From: Saccharofermentans sp. | GTDB taxonomy: Bacteria; Bacillota; Clostridia; Saccharofermentanales; Saccharofermentanaceae | Direction: 5' to 3' | Assembly (NCBI GenBank): GCA_024692235.1 | Contig: JAILMW010000014.1 | Location: 1-36,162, forward strand | DNA: 36,162 nucleotides | In this document: one piece after another, positions 16,858 to 26,092 of the stretch | Position numbering within the stretch: position 1 is the first letter of the stretch | Layout: the number at the start of each line of letters is the position of its first letter | Made by a program: the position numbers and the translations under genes | Notes under the pieces: generated by a model | What the model was told of the DNA's origin: nothing | Seen by the model: the letters and a program-made list of their open reading frames with translations, nothing else | The model's database searches: none

Positions 16858-18581
16858 ACGCCCGCCTCCTCATTCTGGAGAGCACAGAGCTTCCTGTAGT
16901 TCTCCGATATCTTAAGGAGTTCTTCATGGGGAGCAAAAGCCGATATCCTGCCGTCTTCTATGAGGAGGATCTTATCAAGATCCATGACAGTCTTTATCTT
17001 CTGGGATACGAAGATCATCGTCGGTGAGTTCTTAAGTGATGACAGATTCTTAAGAAGCCTTCTTTCCGTAGCGGCATCAAGAGCTGATGTCGAATCATCA
17101 AAGATAAGAAGTCCCGGTACGCCTGCAAGTGCCCTGGCGATACCGATCCTCTGCTTCTGTCCGCCCGACAGACCTGCGCCGTTAGCCTTGACCTCAAAAT
17201 CAGAACCTTCGCTCTTCCTGGCGATAACATCATCGGTACATGAATTTACTATCGCTTCATCTATCTGCTCGGATGTTATATCTTCACGGTCAAGAGAGAT
17301 ATTGTACTTGATGGAACCCGTGAACATCCTTGCCTTCTGAACACAAAGGGACATAGCCTTATAAAGGCTGTCTCTGGAGATATGTTCTACTGACTTGCCG
17401 TCTATTAATATCTCACCCTTATCCGGAGCATAAAGACCTGACGCGAGTTGTGCTACGGTGGATTTACCTGAACCTGTGATACCTATGACACCTATCCTCT
17501 CACCTTCATCTACCTTAAAAGAGATATCTGTAAGTGTCTCTTCGGAAGAATCGGGGTAACTGAAGGATACATCTCTGAACTCAAGTGAATGAGCCTCGTG
17601 AGGAGCATCTATTGTAACTGCATCGGATATCTTCTCGTCAACATGAGTAAGAAGATCCTTGACCCTTACAGTACAGGCAACGGCACGGCTTACCGTAACA
17701 ATAAGATTAGCAAGCTTTATAAGCTCGACTATTATCATCGACATATATGTATAAAGGGCCACGACCTGACCTTGTGTAAGATCTCCTGTCTCAACATGTA
17801 TGGCTCCCCTTGCGATAAGAAAGCAAACTGCAAGGTTGATTATAAGAAATGTCACGGGATTAAGGTAAGCAGATATAAAAGCCGCCTTCTTCTGAAGAAG
17901 ATTAAGAGCAGAACTTCTCTCCTTAAAGCCCTTATAGTCATCAGCTGACCTGTTGAAACCTCTTATTACCTTGACGCCCGACAGTCCGTTTCCCGTAGCA
18001 TCTACAAGGCTGTCCAAGCCTTTCCTTGTCTCCTTATAAGCAGGGATCGCACTTCTCATATTGAAGGCTACGAATACACCTAATATCGCGACTACGATAA
18101 CGAATATAAGAGCCATCCTCACGGATACGGTAAATGCCATTATGACAGCACCGAATACGATAAAAGGAGACCTTAGAAGAAGCCTTAATACCAGATTGAT
18201 ACCACTCTGGATCTGATTGACGTCTGAAGTCAGTCCCGTAACGATATTGGAAGAACCTATCTTCTCATAATCCGCTACGGACAGATGCATTATCTTGCGG
18301 AACAGATCTCTCCTTACGTCAGAAGAGATACCTGCAGCAGCTGCAGCGGCAAAATACTGCGCACAAATAGCGCATACTACACCTACTGTCGCAAATATAA
18401 CAAGAAGTATCGTCTTGCTCTTTATGATCTGCGGATCATTGCCCTTGATACCCAGATCGATAAGATCCTTTATAACAAGCGGTACTATCAGTTCAAAGAC
18501 TGCCTCCAGGAGCTTAAAGAGCGGACTTAAGATACTCTGGACAGAGTATCCCTTTACATATTTCATTACGCCTTTGAGCAT
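16854..18581 (-). CDS. ABC exporter half-transporter, degenerate-site partner
   Basis: A 575-residue half-transporter with six helices and a nucleotide-binding domain. Walker A is normal (GITGSGKST, 367-375) and the signature is canonical (LSGGQKQRI, 471-479). The residue after Walker B is Asp496 rather than Glu (LLIFDDSTSALD), and the H-loop His is Gln527 (FVSQKIKTV). It therefore supplies the good signature to its partner's catalytic site but forms a weak ATP site itself. It is translationally coupled on both sides: its first base overlaps the end of the deaminase gene, and its stop overlaps the next ABC gene. Position near murD and cardiolipin synthase suggests an envelope substrate; that is inference. 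Confidence 0.9.
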   Translation of the reverse strand: MLKGVMKYVKGYSVQSILSPLFKLLEAVFELIVPLVIKDLIDLGIKGNDPQIIKSKTILLVIFATVGVVCAICAQYFAAAAAAGISSDVRRDLFRKIMHLSVADYEKIGSSNIVTGLTSDVNQIQSGINLVLRLLLRSPFIVFGAVIMAFTVSVRMALIFVIVVAILGVFVAFNMRSAIPAYKETRKGLDSLVDATGNGLSGVKVIRGFNRSADDYKGFKERSSALNLLQKKAAFISAYLNPVTFLIINLAVCFLIARGAIHVETGDLTQGQVVALYTYMSMIIVELIKLANLIVTVSRAVACTVRVKDLLTHVDEKISDAVTIDAPHEAHSLEFRDVSFSYPDSSEETLTDISFKVDEGERIGVIGITGSGKSTVAQLASGLYAPDKGEILIDGKSVEHISRDSLYKAMSLCVQKARMFTGSIKYNISLDREDITSEQIDEAIVNSCTDDVIARKSEGSDFEVKANGAGLSGGQKQRIGIARALAGVPGLLIFDDSTSALDAATERRLLKNLSSLKNSPTMIFVSQKIKTVMDLDKILLIEDGRISAFAPHEELLKISENYRKLCALQNEEAGV

Positions 18582-19843
18582 CAGATAAGATCCTCCACGA
18601 GGCGGTTACACATCTTATTGACTTCTTTAATATCGATGGTGGTAAGTTCACCCTTATGGTAAAGGACCTTGCCGGCACATACCGTCATAAGGACATTGAC
18701 TGGAGAAGCGGCATATACGATATTGCTTACGATATTATTTCTTGGATTCATATTGGGATGGTGCATATCAAGAAGTATGAAGTCCGCATTTTTGCCTGCT
18801 GCAAGGATATCGGAATCTGTAAGTCCCATACAGTGCGCACCGCCGCTGTATCCTGCCTTAAGGATCTCAAAAGGATCAATAAGACCGTTCTTATCATCTC
18901 TTACATTGGAGAGGACGGCATCAAGGTACATCTCACGGAACATATCAAGTGAGTTATTGCTTCCGGCGCCGTCAGTTCCGATGGCGATCTTAAGACCTGC
19001 GTCGATATACTTCTTAACGGGAGCAATGCCTGAAGAGAGCTTTAAGTTGGAACATGCGTTAAATACTGTATAAAGTCCTCTCTTCTTGAATACCTCTATA
19101 TCTTCATCGGTGAAATGCACACAGTGAAATCCGCCTCCGCCGAAATCGAACATACCCATCTCATCTAATACTACTGCGGGAGTCTTGCCGTATCTCTCGA
19201 TACATCCGTCGACCTCTGATCTTGTCTCGGAGATATGAGTGTAGACAGGAGCCTTATACTTATGAGCAAGATCGCTTATTATCTTAAGATTGTCCTTATT
19301 GGTCGTATATTCGGCATGAAATCCCATCTTATAAGATACGAGGGGATCGTATTCGTTGAACTTAAGATACCTCTCCTCGATAAGATCCATTCCGCCGAAG
19401 TCATTGGGAGAGCCGCAGAATACATTTCTAATGCCGCTTTCTACAGCAGCCTTGGCAACACTTTCAGGGAACATATACATATCAAAGCATGCTGTAGTAC
19501 CGCTCATTATGTTCTCTGCAAAGCCAAGAAGCGTAAACCAGTATACGTGCTCCGCCGTAAGCTTTGCTTCCCTGGGGAATATCGCCTTGAAAAGCCATTC
19601 ATTAAGCTCGAACTCATCTGCAAGAGACCTGGAGAAAGTCATGGCGGTATGCGTGTGCGCATCTTTAAGTGACGGCATAAGAAGATCTCCGCCGCAGTCG
19701 TATTCTGCATCGAAAAGCTCTTCGCTCTTTCTTCCGTCAAAGACAACAGCTTCTATCCTGTCATCTGTGACCCACATCTCGCCTTCTCTCACATCTTTGC
19801 TTTCGCCCGTCAATATAAGTGCGTTATAGTATCTTGTTCTCAT
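18581..19843 (-). CDS. Amidohydrolase, S-adenosylhomocysteine/5'-methylthioadenosine deaminase type
   Basis: A 420-residue metal-dependent hydrolase of the amidohydrolase superfamily, TrzA/AtzA/MtaD branch. Ligand motifs: HTH at 63-65 (DAHTHTAMTF), His176 (GFHAEYT), His203 (THISET) and Asp291 in IGTDGAGSNNSLDMF. The flanking beta-sandwich is seen at both ends (MRTRYYNALILTG; NADFILLDM). The TDGAGSNNSLDMF motif and length best fit deaminases of methylthioadenosine and S-adenosylhomocysteine; guanine deaminase or chlorohydrolase-type activity cannot be excluded. It lies between cardiolipin synthase and the ABC genes in a compact run, eight bases from the former and overlapping the latter. Confidence 0.85.
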   Translation of the reverse strand: MRTRYYNALILTGESKDVREGEMWVTDDRIEAVVFDGRKSEELFDAEYDCGGDLLMPSLKDAHTHTAMTFSRSLADEFELNEWLFKAIFPREAKLTAEHVYWFTLLGFAENIMSGTTACFDMYMFPESVAKAAVESGIRNVFCGSPNDFGGMDLIEERYLKFNEYDPLVSYKMGFHAEYTTNKDNLKIISDLAHKYKAPVYTHISETRSEVDGCIERYGKTPAVVLDEMGMFDFGGGGFHCVHFTDEDIEVFKKRGLYTVFNACSNLKLSSGIAPVKKYIDAGLKIAIGTDGAGSNNSLDMFREMYLDAVLSNVRDDKNGLIDPFEILKAGYSGGAHCMGLTDSDILAAGKNADFILLDMHHPNMNPRNNIVSNIVYAASPVNVLMTVCAGKVLYHKGELTTIDIKEVNKMCNRLVEDLI

Positions 19844-19851
19844 ATACCCTC

Positions 19852-21411
19852 CTAGAAAAGCGGCGCAACAAGTCTTAATAAGGACTGCACCACTCTTATG
19901 ATCCCTTTCTGTCTTACATTATATCTTGAAGTAACATCCTCGGACCTTGCCATAGTGACCTCAAAATCCTTCTTTATATCTGCTATTGCAGGAACGTCGT
20001 ACATCAGGACAGCATTCTCAAAATGATGATAAAGGCTCCTGAAATCCAGATTGATCGTTCCTACTACGGCCAGAACATCATCTGCCACACAGAGCTTTGC
20101 ATGGCAAAAACCGGGAGTAAACTCATATATCTTAACACCTGATGCTATAAGTTCCGAATAATAAGATCTTGTAGCCTGATATATCATCTTTTTGTCAGGC
20201 TTACCGGGAGTTATGATCCTTACATCCACGCCCCTCTTAGCCGCGATCTGCAAAGCTCTCTTAAGCTCATCGGAGATAATGAGATATGGTGTGATGAACC
20301 ACACATGATCTACAGCGGAATTGATCACGTTGATATATACATTTTCTCCTGTCGGCTCATCATCCAACGGACTGTCCGCAAAAGGGGCTATATAACCCTG
20401 AGCCTTGATATCGGAACCGTCATAAGAGAAGAATCTTTCAACCGAATGGTCAACATCTTTGAGAGATATGGAATTCCACATCTCAAGGAACATAGCCGTA
20501 AGAGATCTTACTGCAGATCCCCTGATCATGATACCTGCATCTTTCCACTCACCATAGGGATGCGTGATATTAAAGTACTCGTCTGCGATATTATATCCGC
20601 CGGTAAATGCGACCTTACCGTCGATAACGGTGATCTTCCTGTGATCCCTGTTATTGATAAAGAGATTGAAGAACGGCATTATGGGATTAAATGCTCTGCA
20701 CTTGATACCGTGAGCCTCCATCCTCTTTATGAAGTCATGATTGATAAAGACAAAGCTGCCCAGATCATCATATAAGATCCTTACTTCAACACCTGCGGCC
20801 GCACGTTCAAACAAAGCAGACTTAAGCCCTTCAAAAGACTTCTGATCCTCTATCGCATGGTATTCCATGAAGATAAACGATTCTGCCTTTGATATCTCCT
20901 CTATCTGACTTTCCAGTGCCTTAGTCGTATCTGCATGATAAGTGACCTCATTATCCTTATACACGGGATATCTGCAGTGATCCTGGATATAAGAAAAATC
21001 ACGGGCGTAAGTCGGGACAGGCACAGATGAGATGATATCTTTATCGGGAACGATATAACTGTCAGTCAGAAGCCTGTTATTCTCGAAACGGCGCTTCATC
21101 ATGATGGTATTGGACATCGCTTCCGATAACAGGAAGAACAATACTCCTATAACGGGAGCCATCATGATCAGTATCATCGTAGGTGCCTTAAGAGACATTA
21201 TCTTCTCGTTCTCATTGATCGCAATGACCAATATGACCGCAAAGACACTTATAACGATATTGATCACCGGATATTGCTCGGTAAGTTTTGTTACAAGCAC
21301 CCAAACCCAAAAGAACTGAATAAGCAGCAGAAGGACGGCCAAAAGGATCCGTCCTACGCTGTTCTTGATTGCAGTCTTTTTCTCTTGAGGTCTGTATCTG
21401 CTTTTATCCAT
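19852..21411 (-). CDS. cls: Cardiolipin synthase
   Basis: Phospholipase-D-type enzyme that joins phosphatidylglycerol to a second lipid at the inner face of the membrane. The 519-residue protein has two N-terminal helices (about 20-41 and 48-66) plus a third hydrophobic stretch (78-98), and two HKD motifs: HRKITVIDG from His257 and HAKLCVADD from His437, each followed by the GGYN or GTINLD signature. Length and layout match bacterial Cls. It follows the M18 gene, sharing one base with its start region, and precedes the deaminase by eight bases. Confidence 0.93.
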   Translation of the reverse strand: MDKSRYRPQEKKTAIKNSVGRILLAVLLLLIQFFWVWVLVTKLTEQYPVINIVISVFAVILVIAINENEKIMSLKAPTMILIMMAPVIGVLFFLLSEAMSNTIMMKRRFENNRLLTDSYIVPDKDIISSVPVPTYARDFSYIQDHCRYPVYKDNEVTYHADTTKALESQIEEISKAESFIFMEYHAIEDQKSFEGLKSALFERAAAGVEVRILYDDLGSFVFINHDFIKRMEAHGIKCRAFNPIMPFFNLFINNRDHRKITVIDGKVAFTGGYNIADEYFNITHPYGEWKDAGIMIRGSAVRSLTAMFLEMWNSISLKDVDHSVERFFSYDGSDIKAQGYIAPFADSPLDDEPTGENVYINVINSAVDHVWFITPYLIISDELKRALQIAAKRGVDVRIITPGKPDKKMIYQATRSYYSELIASGVKIYEFTPGFCHAKLCVADDVLAVVGTINLDFRSLYHHFENAVLMYDVPAIADIKKDFEVTMARSEDVTSRYNVRQKGIIRVVQSLLRLVAPLF

Positions 21412-22832
21412 CAGATATTCTCGATAAATGCCTTATATGCCAGATAAGTATAGTAAAGATCTATCTTGGAGATGACCTCATAAGGCGCATGCATTGACCA
21501 TACGGGTACGCCTGCATCGATGACGTTCATACCGTGCTTAGCCATATAAGCGGAGATAGTTCCGCCGCCGCCTGCATCTACCTTACCAAGCTCGCCTGTC
21601 TGCCAGGGGATGGAATTCTTATCGAATACGGATACGATCTCTGCTACGAAGTCACCTGTAGCTTCGTTAGTACCGGACTTACCTCTTGCTCCTACATACT
21701 TCTCGAGCTTGATTCCTCTGGACATATAAGCGGAGTTCCTGGGATCTGATACAGAACCGTACTTGGGATCATATGCATTACTTACATCGGTAGAGAGCAT
21801 CTTGGATGCGGCTATAGCCTTTCGATAAGCAAGAAGATCGAATGCACCCTTCTCTGTCTTTGCAAGAAGCTCCATAAGGAAGTTCTCGTAAAGAACGGAC
21901 TGTGCACCGGAATTAGCATAAGATCCGATCTCTTCCTTATCGGTAAGCATGGTAACACAAGTCTTAGAAGGTCTCTCCTGTGTAAGAAGAGCAGTAAGTG
22001 CCGGATAAGCACATACCTTATCGTCGTGTCCGTATGCAGCTATAAATGCTCTGTCAAAGCCCAGATCTCTCGCCTTCATTGCGGGAACGATCTCGATCTC
22101 ACCTGTTACAAAATCCTTCTCCACGATACCGTAGTTATCGTTCAAATATTTAAGGACATATGCCTTATAGGGCTCCTTCTCTGCATCCTTTAAGGGCATG
22201 CCGCCGATAACGACATTAAGATCCTCACCTGAGATGAACTCTGAAGCGTTCTTCTTCATCTGCTCGTTACCCAAATGAGGAAGAAGATCAGTGATATAGA
22301 AGATAGGATCCTCATCCTTCTCACCTATCGTGATCTTGTGCTTAACACCGTCCTTAGTGAAGATAACACCGTGGATAGCAAGAGGGATGGTCGTCCACTG
22401 ATACTTCTTGATACCGCCGTAGTAGTGAGTCTTGAAGTAAGCTGCCTCAGCATCCTCATATACGGGATTGGGCTTAAGATCAAGCCTTGGAGAATCGATA
22501 TGCGCACCTAAGATATTGATACCTTCTGATACGGGCTTCTTACCGATAACTGCAAGTACAAGTCCCTTATCCTTAATAGAAGCATATACCTTATCGCCTG
22601 TCTTTAAGGTCTTCTTGGATTCGATATCAACAAATCCGAGATCTGTTGCTGCCTCGATGGCATTCTCAACAAACTCTCTTTCCGTCTTAGAGATATCAAG
22701 GAAAGCCTTGTACTCCTCGGCATAGTTCATGCAAGCTTCAAGATCGTCATTGTTGATTTCTTTATAAAGATTGGGGAACTCGGCAAAGAGTTCGTCTGAT
22801 ACCTTACTCTTCTTAGTCTTTTTTTCTGACAT
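21411..22832 (-). CDS. M18 family aminopeptidase
   Basis: A zinc-dependent cytoplasmic aminopeptidase of 473 residues, likely to remove acidic or neutral N-terminal residues from peptides. Family motifs are intact: GAHIDSPRLDL (from Gly109), AYGHDDKVCAYPAL, TDKEEIGSYANSGAQS and VPVWSMHAPYEV near the C-terminus. It is the first gene of the run leading to murD. GAGGTGAT precedes the ATG at about ten bases. The upstream region is divergent with the PHP gene. Confidence 0.92.
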   Translation of the reverse strand: MSEKKTKKSKVSDELFAEFPNLYKEINNDDLEACMNYAEEYKAFLDISKTEREFVENAIEAATDLGFVDIESKKTLKTGDKVYASIKDKGLVLAVIGKKPVSEGINILGAHIDSPRLDLKPNPVYEDAEAAYFKTHYYGGIKKYQWTTIPLAIHGVIFTKDGVKHKITIGEKDEDPIFYITDLLPHLGNEQMKKNASEFISGEDLNVVIGGMPLKDAEKEPYKAYVLKYLNDNYGIVEKDFVTGEIEIVPAMKARDLGFDRAFIAAYGHDDKVCAYPALTALLTQERPSKTCVTMLTDKEEIGSYANSGAQSVLYENFLMELLAKTEKGAFDLLAYRKAIAASKMLSTDVSNAYDPKYGSVSDPRNSAYMSRGIKLEKYVGARGKSGTNEATGDFVAEIVSVFDKNSIPWQTGELGKVDAGGGGTISAYMAKHGMNVIDAGVPVWSMHAPYEVISKIDLYYTYLAYKAFIENI

Positions 22833-22912
22833 AAATCGATCACCTCGAATTAATTATTTCTCACTTATGATAACATTATTAAAAGAAAATTCTAACAACA
22901 ATGAGGATAAAT
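22833..22912. promoter_or_regulatory. Divergent promoter region of M18 and PHP genes
   Basis: An 80-base AT-rich gap. On the - strand TGTTATCAT is a possible extended -10 for the M18-to-murD run, with a weak TTGTTA upstream. For the + strand gene GAGG at 22903-22906 is the ribosome site; no clear promoter hexamers were found. Confidence 0.35.
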
Positions 22913-23710
22913 ATGTTTACTGATACACATAATCATACATGCCACTATTCACCTGATGCTAAGCAGACGATAGACGAACTCGTATCGGCTGCCAAGGCAC
23001 AGAACATAGACGTCGTAGCAGTAACTGAACACTACGAATACGACAACCCGGATCCGAACGACAATATACAGACCTTCGATATCGACTCTTATGCCAAGGA
23101 TTTTAAGGAATGGAAAACCGAGTATAATGACATTACCCTTCTTATGGGTATCGAATTCGGCTATCAGACGCATACAGCATCGGTAATTGACGAGATCGCA
23201 GCTAAGTACGATTTCGACACCGTAGTCTTAAGTAATCACCTCTTCAGAGGCGTTGACCTGTTCTACAGTAAGGATGCCTACAAGATCCCTGCGAACTTAA
23301 GACACAAGGAATATATGGGCGTTGTTGCCGAGATGGCTGAAAAGTGCAACAACTACACAGTCATCGCCCATTACGACTACTGCAGTAAATATGACAGCGA
23401 AGAAAACAGGATCGCTTATTATGCAGATTGTCCTAAGGAATTCGACAGACTCTTTGAAGTCATCATCGCAAAAGAAAAAGCTCTTGAGATCAATACTGCA
23501 ACCTCTATAAGACGAGGACTCATGCCTGACCCTGAAGTCTTAAAGAGATATGTATCCATGGGCGGAAAGCTCATTACCTTCGCTTCGGATGCGCACGTCA
23601 GTGAGAATCTCGGAAGAAAGAAAGAAGAATTCGTTGAATTCGCAAAGTCCTGCGGAATCAAGGAAGCCTGCTACTTCAAAAACAAAAAGCCGATTATCTA
23701 CGGACTGTGA
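22913..23710 (+). CDS. PHP-domain phosphoesterase, histidinol-phosphatase (HisJ) type
   Basis: A 265-residue metal-dependent phosphoesterase of the PHP superfamily. The N-terminal metal site DTHNHTCHYSPDA, the EHYEY segment, GIEFGYQ, SNHLF, AHYDYC and the C-terminal FASDAHVSENLG motif fit class II histidinol-phosphatases, which act in histidine biosynthesis. No his genes are near, so another sugar or nucleotide phosphate could be the substrate. Start: the second ATG (22913) is chosen because GAGG lies six bases before it; the ATG at 22901 overlaps that site. Confidence 0.8.
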   Translation: MFTDTHNHTCHYSPDAKQTIDELVSAAKAQNIDVVAVTEHYEYDNPDPNDNIQTFDIDSYAKDFKEWKTEYNDITLLMGIEFGYQTHTASVIDEIAAKYDFDTVVLSNHLFRGVDLFYSKDAYKIPANLRHKEYMGVVAEMAEKCNNYTVIAHYDYCSKYDSEENRIAYYADCPKEFDRLFEVIIAKEKALEINTATSIRRGLMPDPEVLKRYVSMGGKLITFASDAHVSENLGRKKEEFVEFAKSCGIKEACYFKNKKPIIYGL

Positions 23711-23807
23711 TCAAAGTCATAAAACGAGTCACCTTTGATCAACAAAAAGTGACTTGTTTTCGATTAATCCCCAAACCAGTCACCTATCAGTCGTCAAAGG
23801 TGACTCA
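23711..23807. repeat. Cluster of inverted repeats between convergent genes
   Basis: The 94-base gap holds four to five related copies of the element AGTCACCTTTGA or its complement. GAGTCACCTTTGA (about 23730) and TCAAAGGTGACTC (about 23794-23806) are perfect 13-base complements. An AAAACGAGTCAC ... GTGACTTGTTTT hairpin lies inside and ends in T residues. The last copy runs into the stop codon of the - strand gene. Termination in both directions is the plain reading; the nested copies allow alternative stems. Confidence 0.65.
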
Positions 23808-24548
23808 ATCTCGGACTCTTACATATATAGCGCACAGATTTGCAAGAGATGTAACTATACTATTGTAGATCGCATCAAATGACGGTGCCGAATTCTTGTT
23901 GCCACCAAGAATAATCAGATTGGTTCCCGGGAAAAATCCGTTCTTCATGTATATCCCAATCTTATTCTTAGCCGACTCCACATAGGTATTATCATCGAGC
24001 AATCCCATATATTCGAGGATGATGCAACATCCAAACACCGGAACTTTAACGATAAAGTCAGGCGATAATCTCTTGTAACTTAACATGATCTCCGGTTCAT
24101 ATACGTACTCAAGGCCTAACTGATCAAGAGTCTCAGCGATACACATCTCGATTCTGGATCTGAATTGTATTCCATTGTGATATAAAAGTTCGTTATTCTC
24201 ATAAGGATTATTACACTCATCCATTTTTTCCGAGAGATCACGCACCTTCAGATCTACATCCGAATTGACCGATACATTACCGGTACATATACGTTCTTTA
24301 TAATTCTTTTTCCAGAAATCAGTTAGACTCTTTCTGATTTCAGTTAACTTTCGACGTTCATACAGATATTTCATATAACGTTTACCGTTAAGAGAATCCA
24401 CAGCGTATTCATGGCAAGGATCCTTTATCCTGATACGCTTATGACCACTATGTACAACAAGATTACAGTGCGGTATCTGCATAAGTCTGTTATCTATATA
24501 TTTAAGCGTCGCCAGGATATATTCGCGAGGAACTGGTAATCTTGCCAT
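23805..24548 (-). CDS. PD-(D/E)XK-like protein, 247 aa
   Basis: Probably a nuclease-fold protein of unknown role. The N-terminal half is basic and helical (KRYMKYLYERRKLTEIRK). The C-terminal part has FRSRIEMCIAETL, then LSPDFIV (Pro163-Asp164), then IILEYMGLLDD (Glu179), arranged like a PD-(D/E)XK active site but with Tyr where Lys is usual after E-x. I recall many clostridial proteins with the same frame ending in an EH-x-G-x-x-D variant. No methylase, helicase or other defence gene adjoins it. By eye it is AT-richer than its neighbours and may be acquired. AAAGGA lies about ten bases before the ATG. Confidence 0.6.
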   Translation of the reverse strand: MARLPVPREYILATLKYIDNRLMQIPHCNLVVHSGHKRIRIKDPCHEYAVDSLNGKRYMKYLYERRKLTEIRKSLTDFWKKNYKERICTGNVSVNSDVDLKVRDLSEKMDECNNPYENNELLYHNGIQFRSRIEMCIAETLDQLGLEYVYEPEIMLSYKRLSPDFIVKVPVFGCCIILEYMGLLDDNTYVESAKNKIGIYMKNGFFPGTNLIILGGNKNSAPSFDAIYNSIVTSLANLCAIYVRVRD

Positions 24549-24775
24549 GATCAGAATTTCCTTTCATCAAACAATACATGAGGATTCTATCAAGCCGAGA
24601 AAGATTATTGGGACAAAAAAACACAAAAATTACGACAAATATCGACAAAGTAAAACCGCCCTGTCACAGCTGGATGAGAGCGGTTTAAGCAAATATCCGA
24701 GGGCACCGTCTACCGATAGTGCCTCTTTGTATATTCAGTTTAACACTGCGATATATAGCAGTCACTGAAACCGGA
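24549..24775 (-). other. Structured intergenic region after rarA
   Basis: 227 bases without a gene. Reading on the - strand from the rarA stop come three possible hairpins: a short ACTGC/GCAGT dyad around TATATA (about 24745-24770); GAGGCAC with GTGCCCTC (about 24697-24724); and AAACCGC with GCGGTTTT (about 24652-24688), whose right arm ends in T residues and could terminate the larC-glyA-rarA transcript. The remaining 100 bases are AT-rich and may hold the promoter of the PD-(D/E)XK gene. A small RNA here is possible but unproven. Confidence 0.4.
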
Positions 24776-26092
24776 TCAGTCCTTTTCGGTATTCTTCTTA
24801 ACGTAATCCAAGTACTCTGATATCTTCTTCTCATAGCCGATATCGGTAGGATCATAGTAGGTCTTGCCAAGCGTAGCATCGGTCATATACTGTTGCTTGA
24901 CTATATGTCCGGGGAAGTCGTGAGGGTACTTATAACCTACTTTATAACCAAGCTCAGCCATTCCTTCAACAGGTGCATTCCTAAGATGCATAGGGACATG
25001 TCCCGTATCTCCGTTACGTACATCTGCCAAAGCTGCATCTACTGCAAGATAAGAAGCATTGGACTTGGGAGAAGAAGCTACTAATATGCAGGCTTCTGCA
25101 AGTGGTATCCGAGCTTCGGGCATACCCACTGCCATCGCAGTCTGATAAGCTGCTACGGCAACTAGTAATGCATTAGGATTAGCCAGTCCCACGTCCTCCG
25201 CAGCGCAGATCATGATGCGGCGCGCCAGGAATTCAATATCCTCACCGCCTGCGAGAGCTCGTGCCAGGTACAACACGGCTGCATCAGGATCAGAACCTCT
25301 CATAGACTTGATCATGGCACTTATGTTGTCGTAGTGACTCTCGCCATCCTTATCGAACAGTACCACCTTATTCTGCATGCAGTCGCTAACTACTTCGTCA
25401 GTAATGACGATATTGCCCTCCTTATCGGGAGATGTTGTTATGACTGCAAGTTCAAATGCCTTAAGAGCATTTCGCGCATCACCGCCGGAGAGGATAGCTA
25501 TCTTCTTCAGTGTATCGTCAGATACAACGACTGAGATATTGCCGTAACCTCTTTCCTTATCAGAGATGGCGTTCTTTAAGATAGTAACAATATTCTCTTC
25601 CGTAAGGGATTTAAGCTGCAATACGGTAGAACGTGATACAAGAGCCTTATTGACCTCAAAGAAAGGATTCTCGGTAGTAGCACCCACAAGGATAACGGTA
25701 CCGTCCTCTACATAAGGAAGAAGAGCATCCTGCTGAAGTTTATTAAAGCGATGGATCTCATCTATAAAAAGCACCGTCCTCTTCCCTTCAGAAGTAAAAG
25801 GATTCGTAGCATCAGCGATAACATTCTTGATATCGCCGACACCTGCCGTAACGGCATTAAGTCGCGAGAACTTAGACGAAGTCCTGTTGGCAATTATCCT
25901 TGCAAGAGCAGTCTTACCGGTTCCCGGAGGGCCAAAAAGGATGACTGAGGACAGTCTGTCTGCCTCAATCATCCTTCTTAACATTTTTCCTTTACCGATT
26001 ATGTGCTCCTGTCCGATATACTCATCGAGATCTCTCGGAGCCATACGATATGCCAAAGGCTGTCTTAAATTATTTTCTTCAAAACCTTCCAT
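24776..26092 (-). CDS. rarA: Replication-associated recombination protein A (AAA+ ATPase)
   Basis: AAA+ ATPase of the RarA/MgsA/WRNIP1 family, acting at stalled replication forks together with single-strand-binding protein. The 438-residue protein has Walker A GPPGTGKTA (54-62), Walker B VLFIDEIHRF (107-116), sensor 1 GATTENP, and the C-terminal MgsA region (SMRGSDPDAAVLYLARAL, RRIMICAAEDVGLANP, YKYPHDFPGH). Its ATG overlaps the glyA stop in TAATG, so translation is probably coupled. No strong ribosome site of its own is seen. Confidence 0.95.
   Translation of the reverse strand: MEGFEENNLRQPLAYRMAPRDLDEYIGQEHIIGKGKMLRRMIEADRLSSVILFGPPGTGKTALARIIANRTSSKFSRLNAVTAGVGDIKNVIADATNPFTSEGKRTVLFIDEIHRFNKLQQDALLPYVEDGTVILVGATTENPFFEVNKALVSRSTVLQLKSLTEENIVTILKNAISDKERGYGNISVVVSDDTLKKIAILSGGDARNALKAFELAVITTSPDKEGNIVITDEVVSDCMQNKVVLFDKDGESHYDNISAMIKSMRGSDPDAAVLYLARALAGGEDIEFLARRIMICAAEDVGLANPNALLVAVAAYQTAMAVGMPEARIPLAEACILVASSPKSNASYLAVDAALADVRNGDTGHVPMHLRNAPVEGMAELGYKVGYKYPHDFPGHIVKQQYMTDATLGKTYYDPTDIGYEKKISEYLDYVKKNTEKD

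Noticed and set aside
16960..17340. 126-codon + strand frame
   Set aside because: Antisense to the ABC nucleotide-binding domain, with no start signal or recognisable domain.
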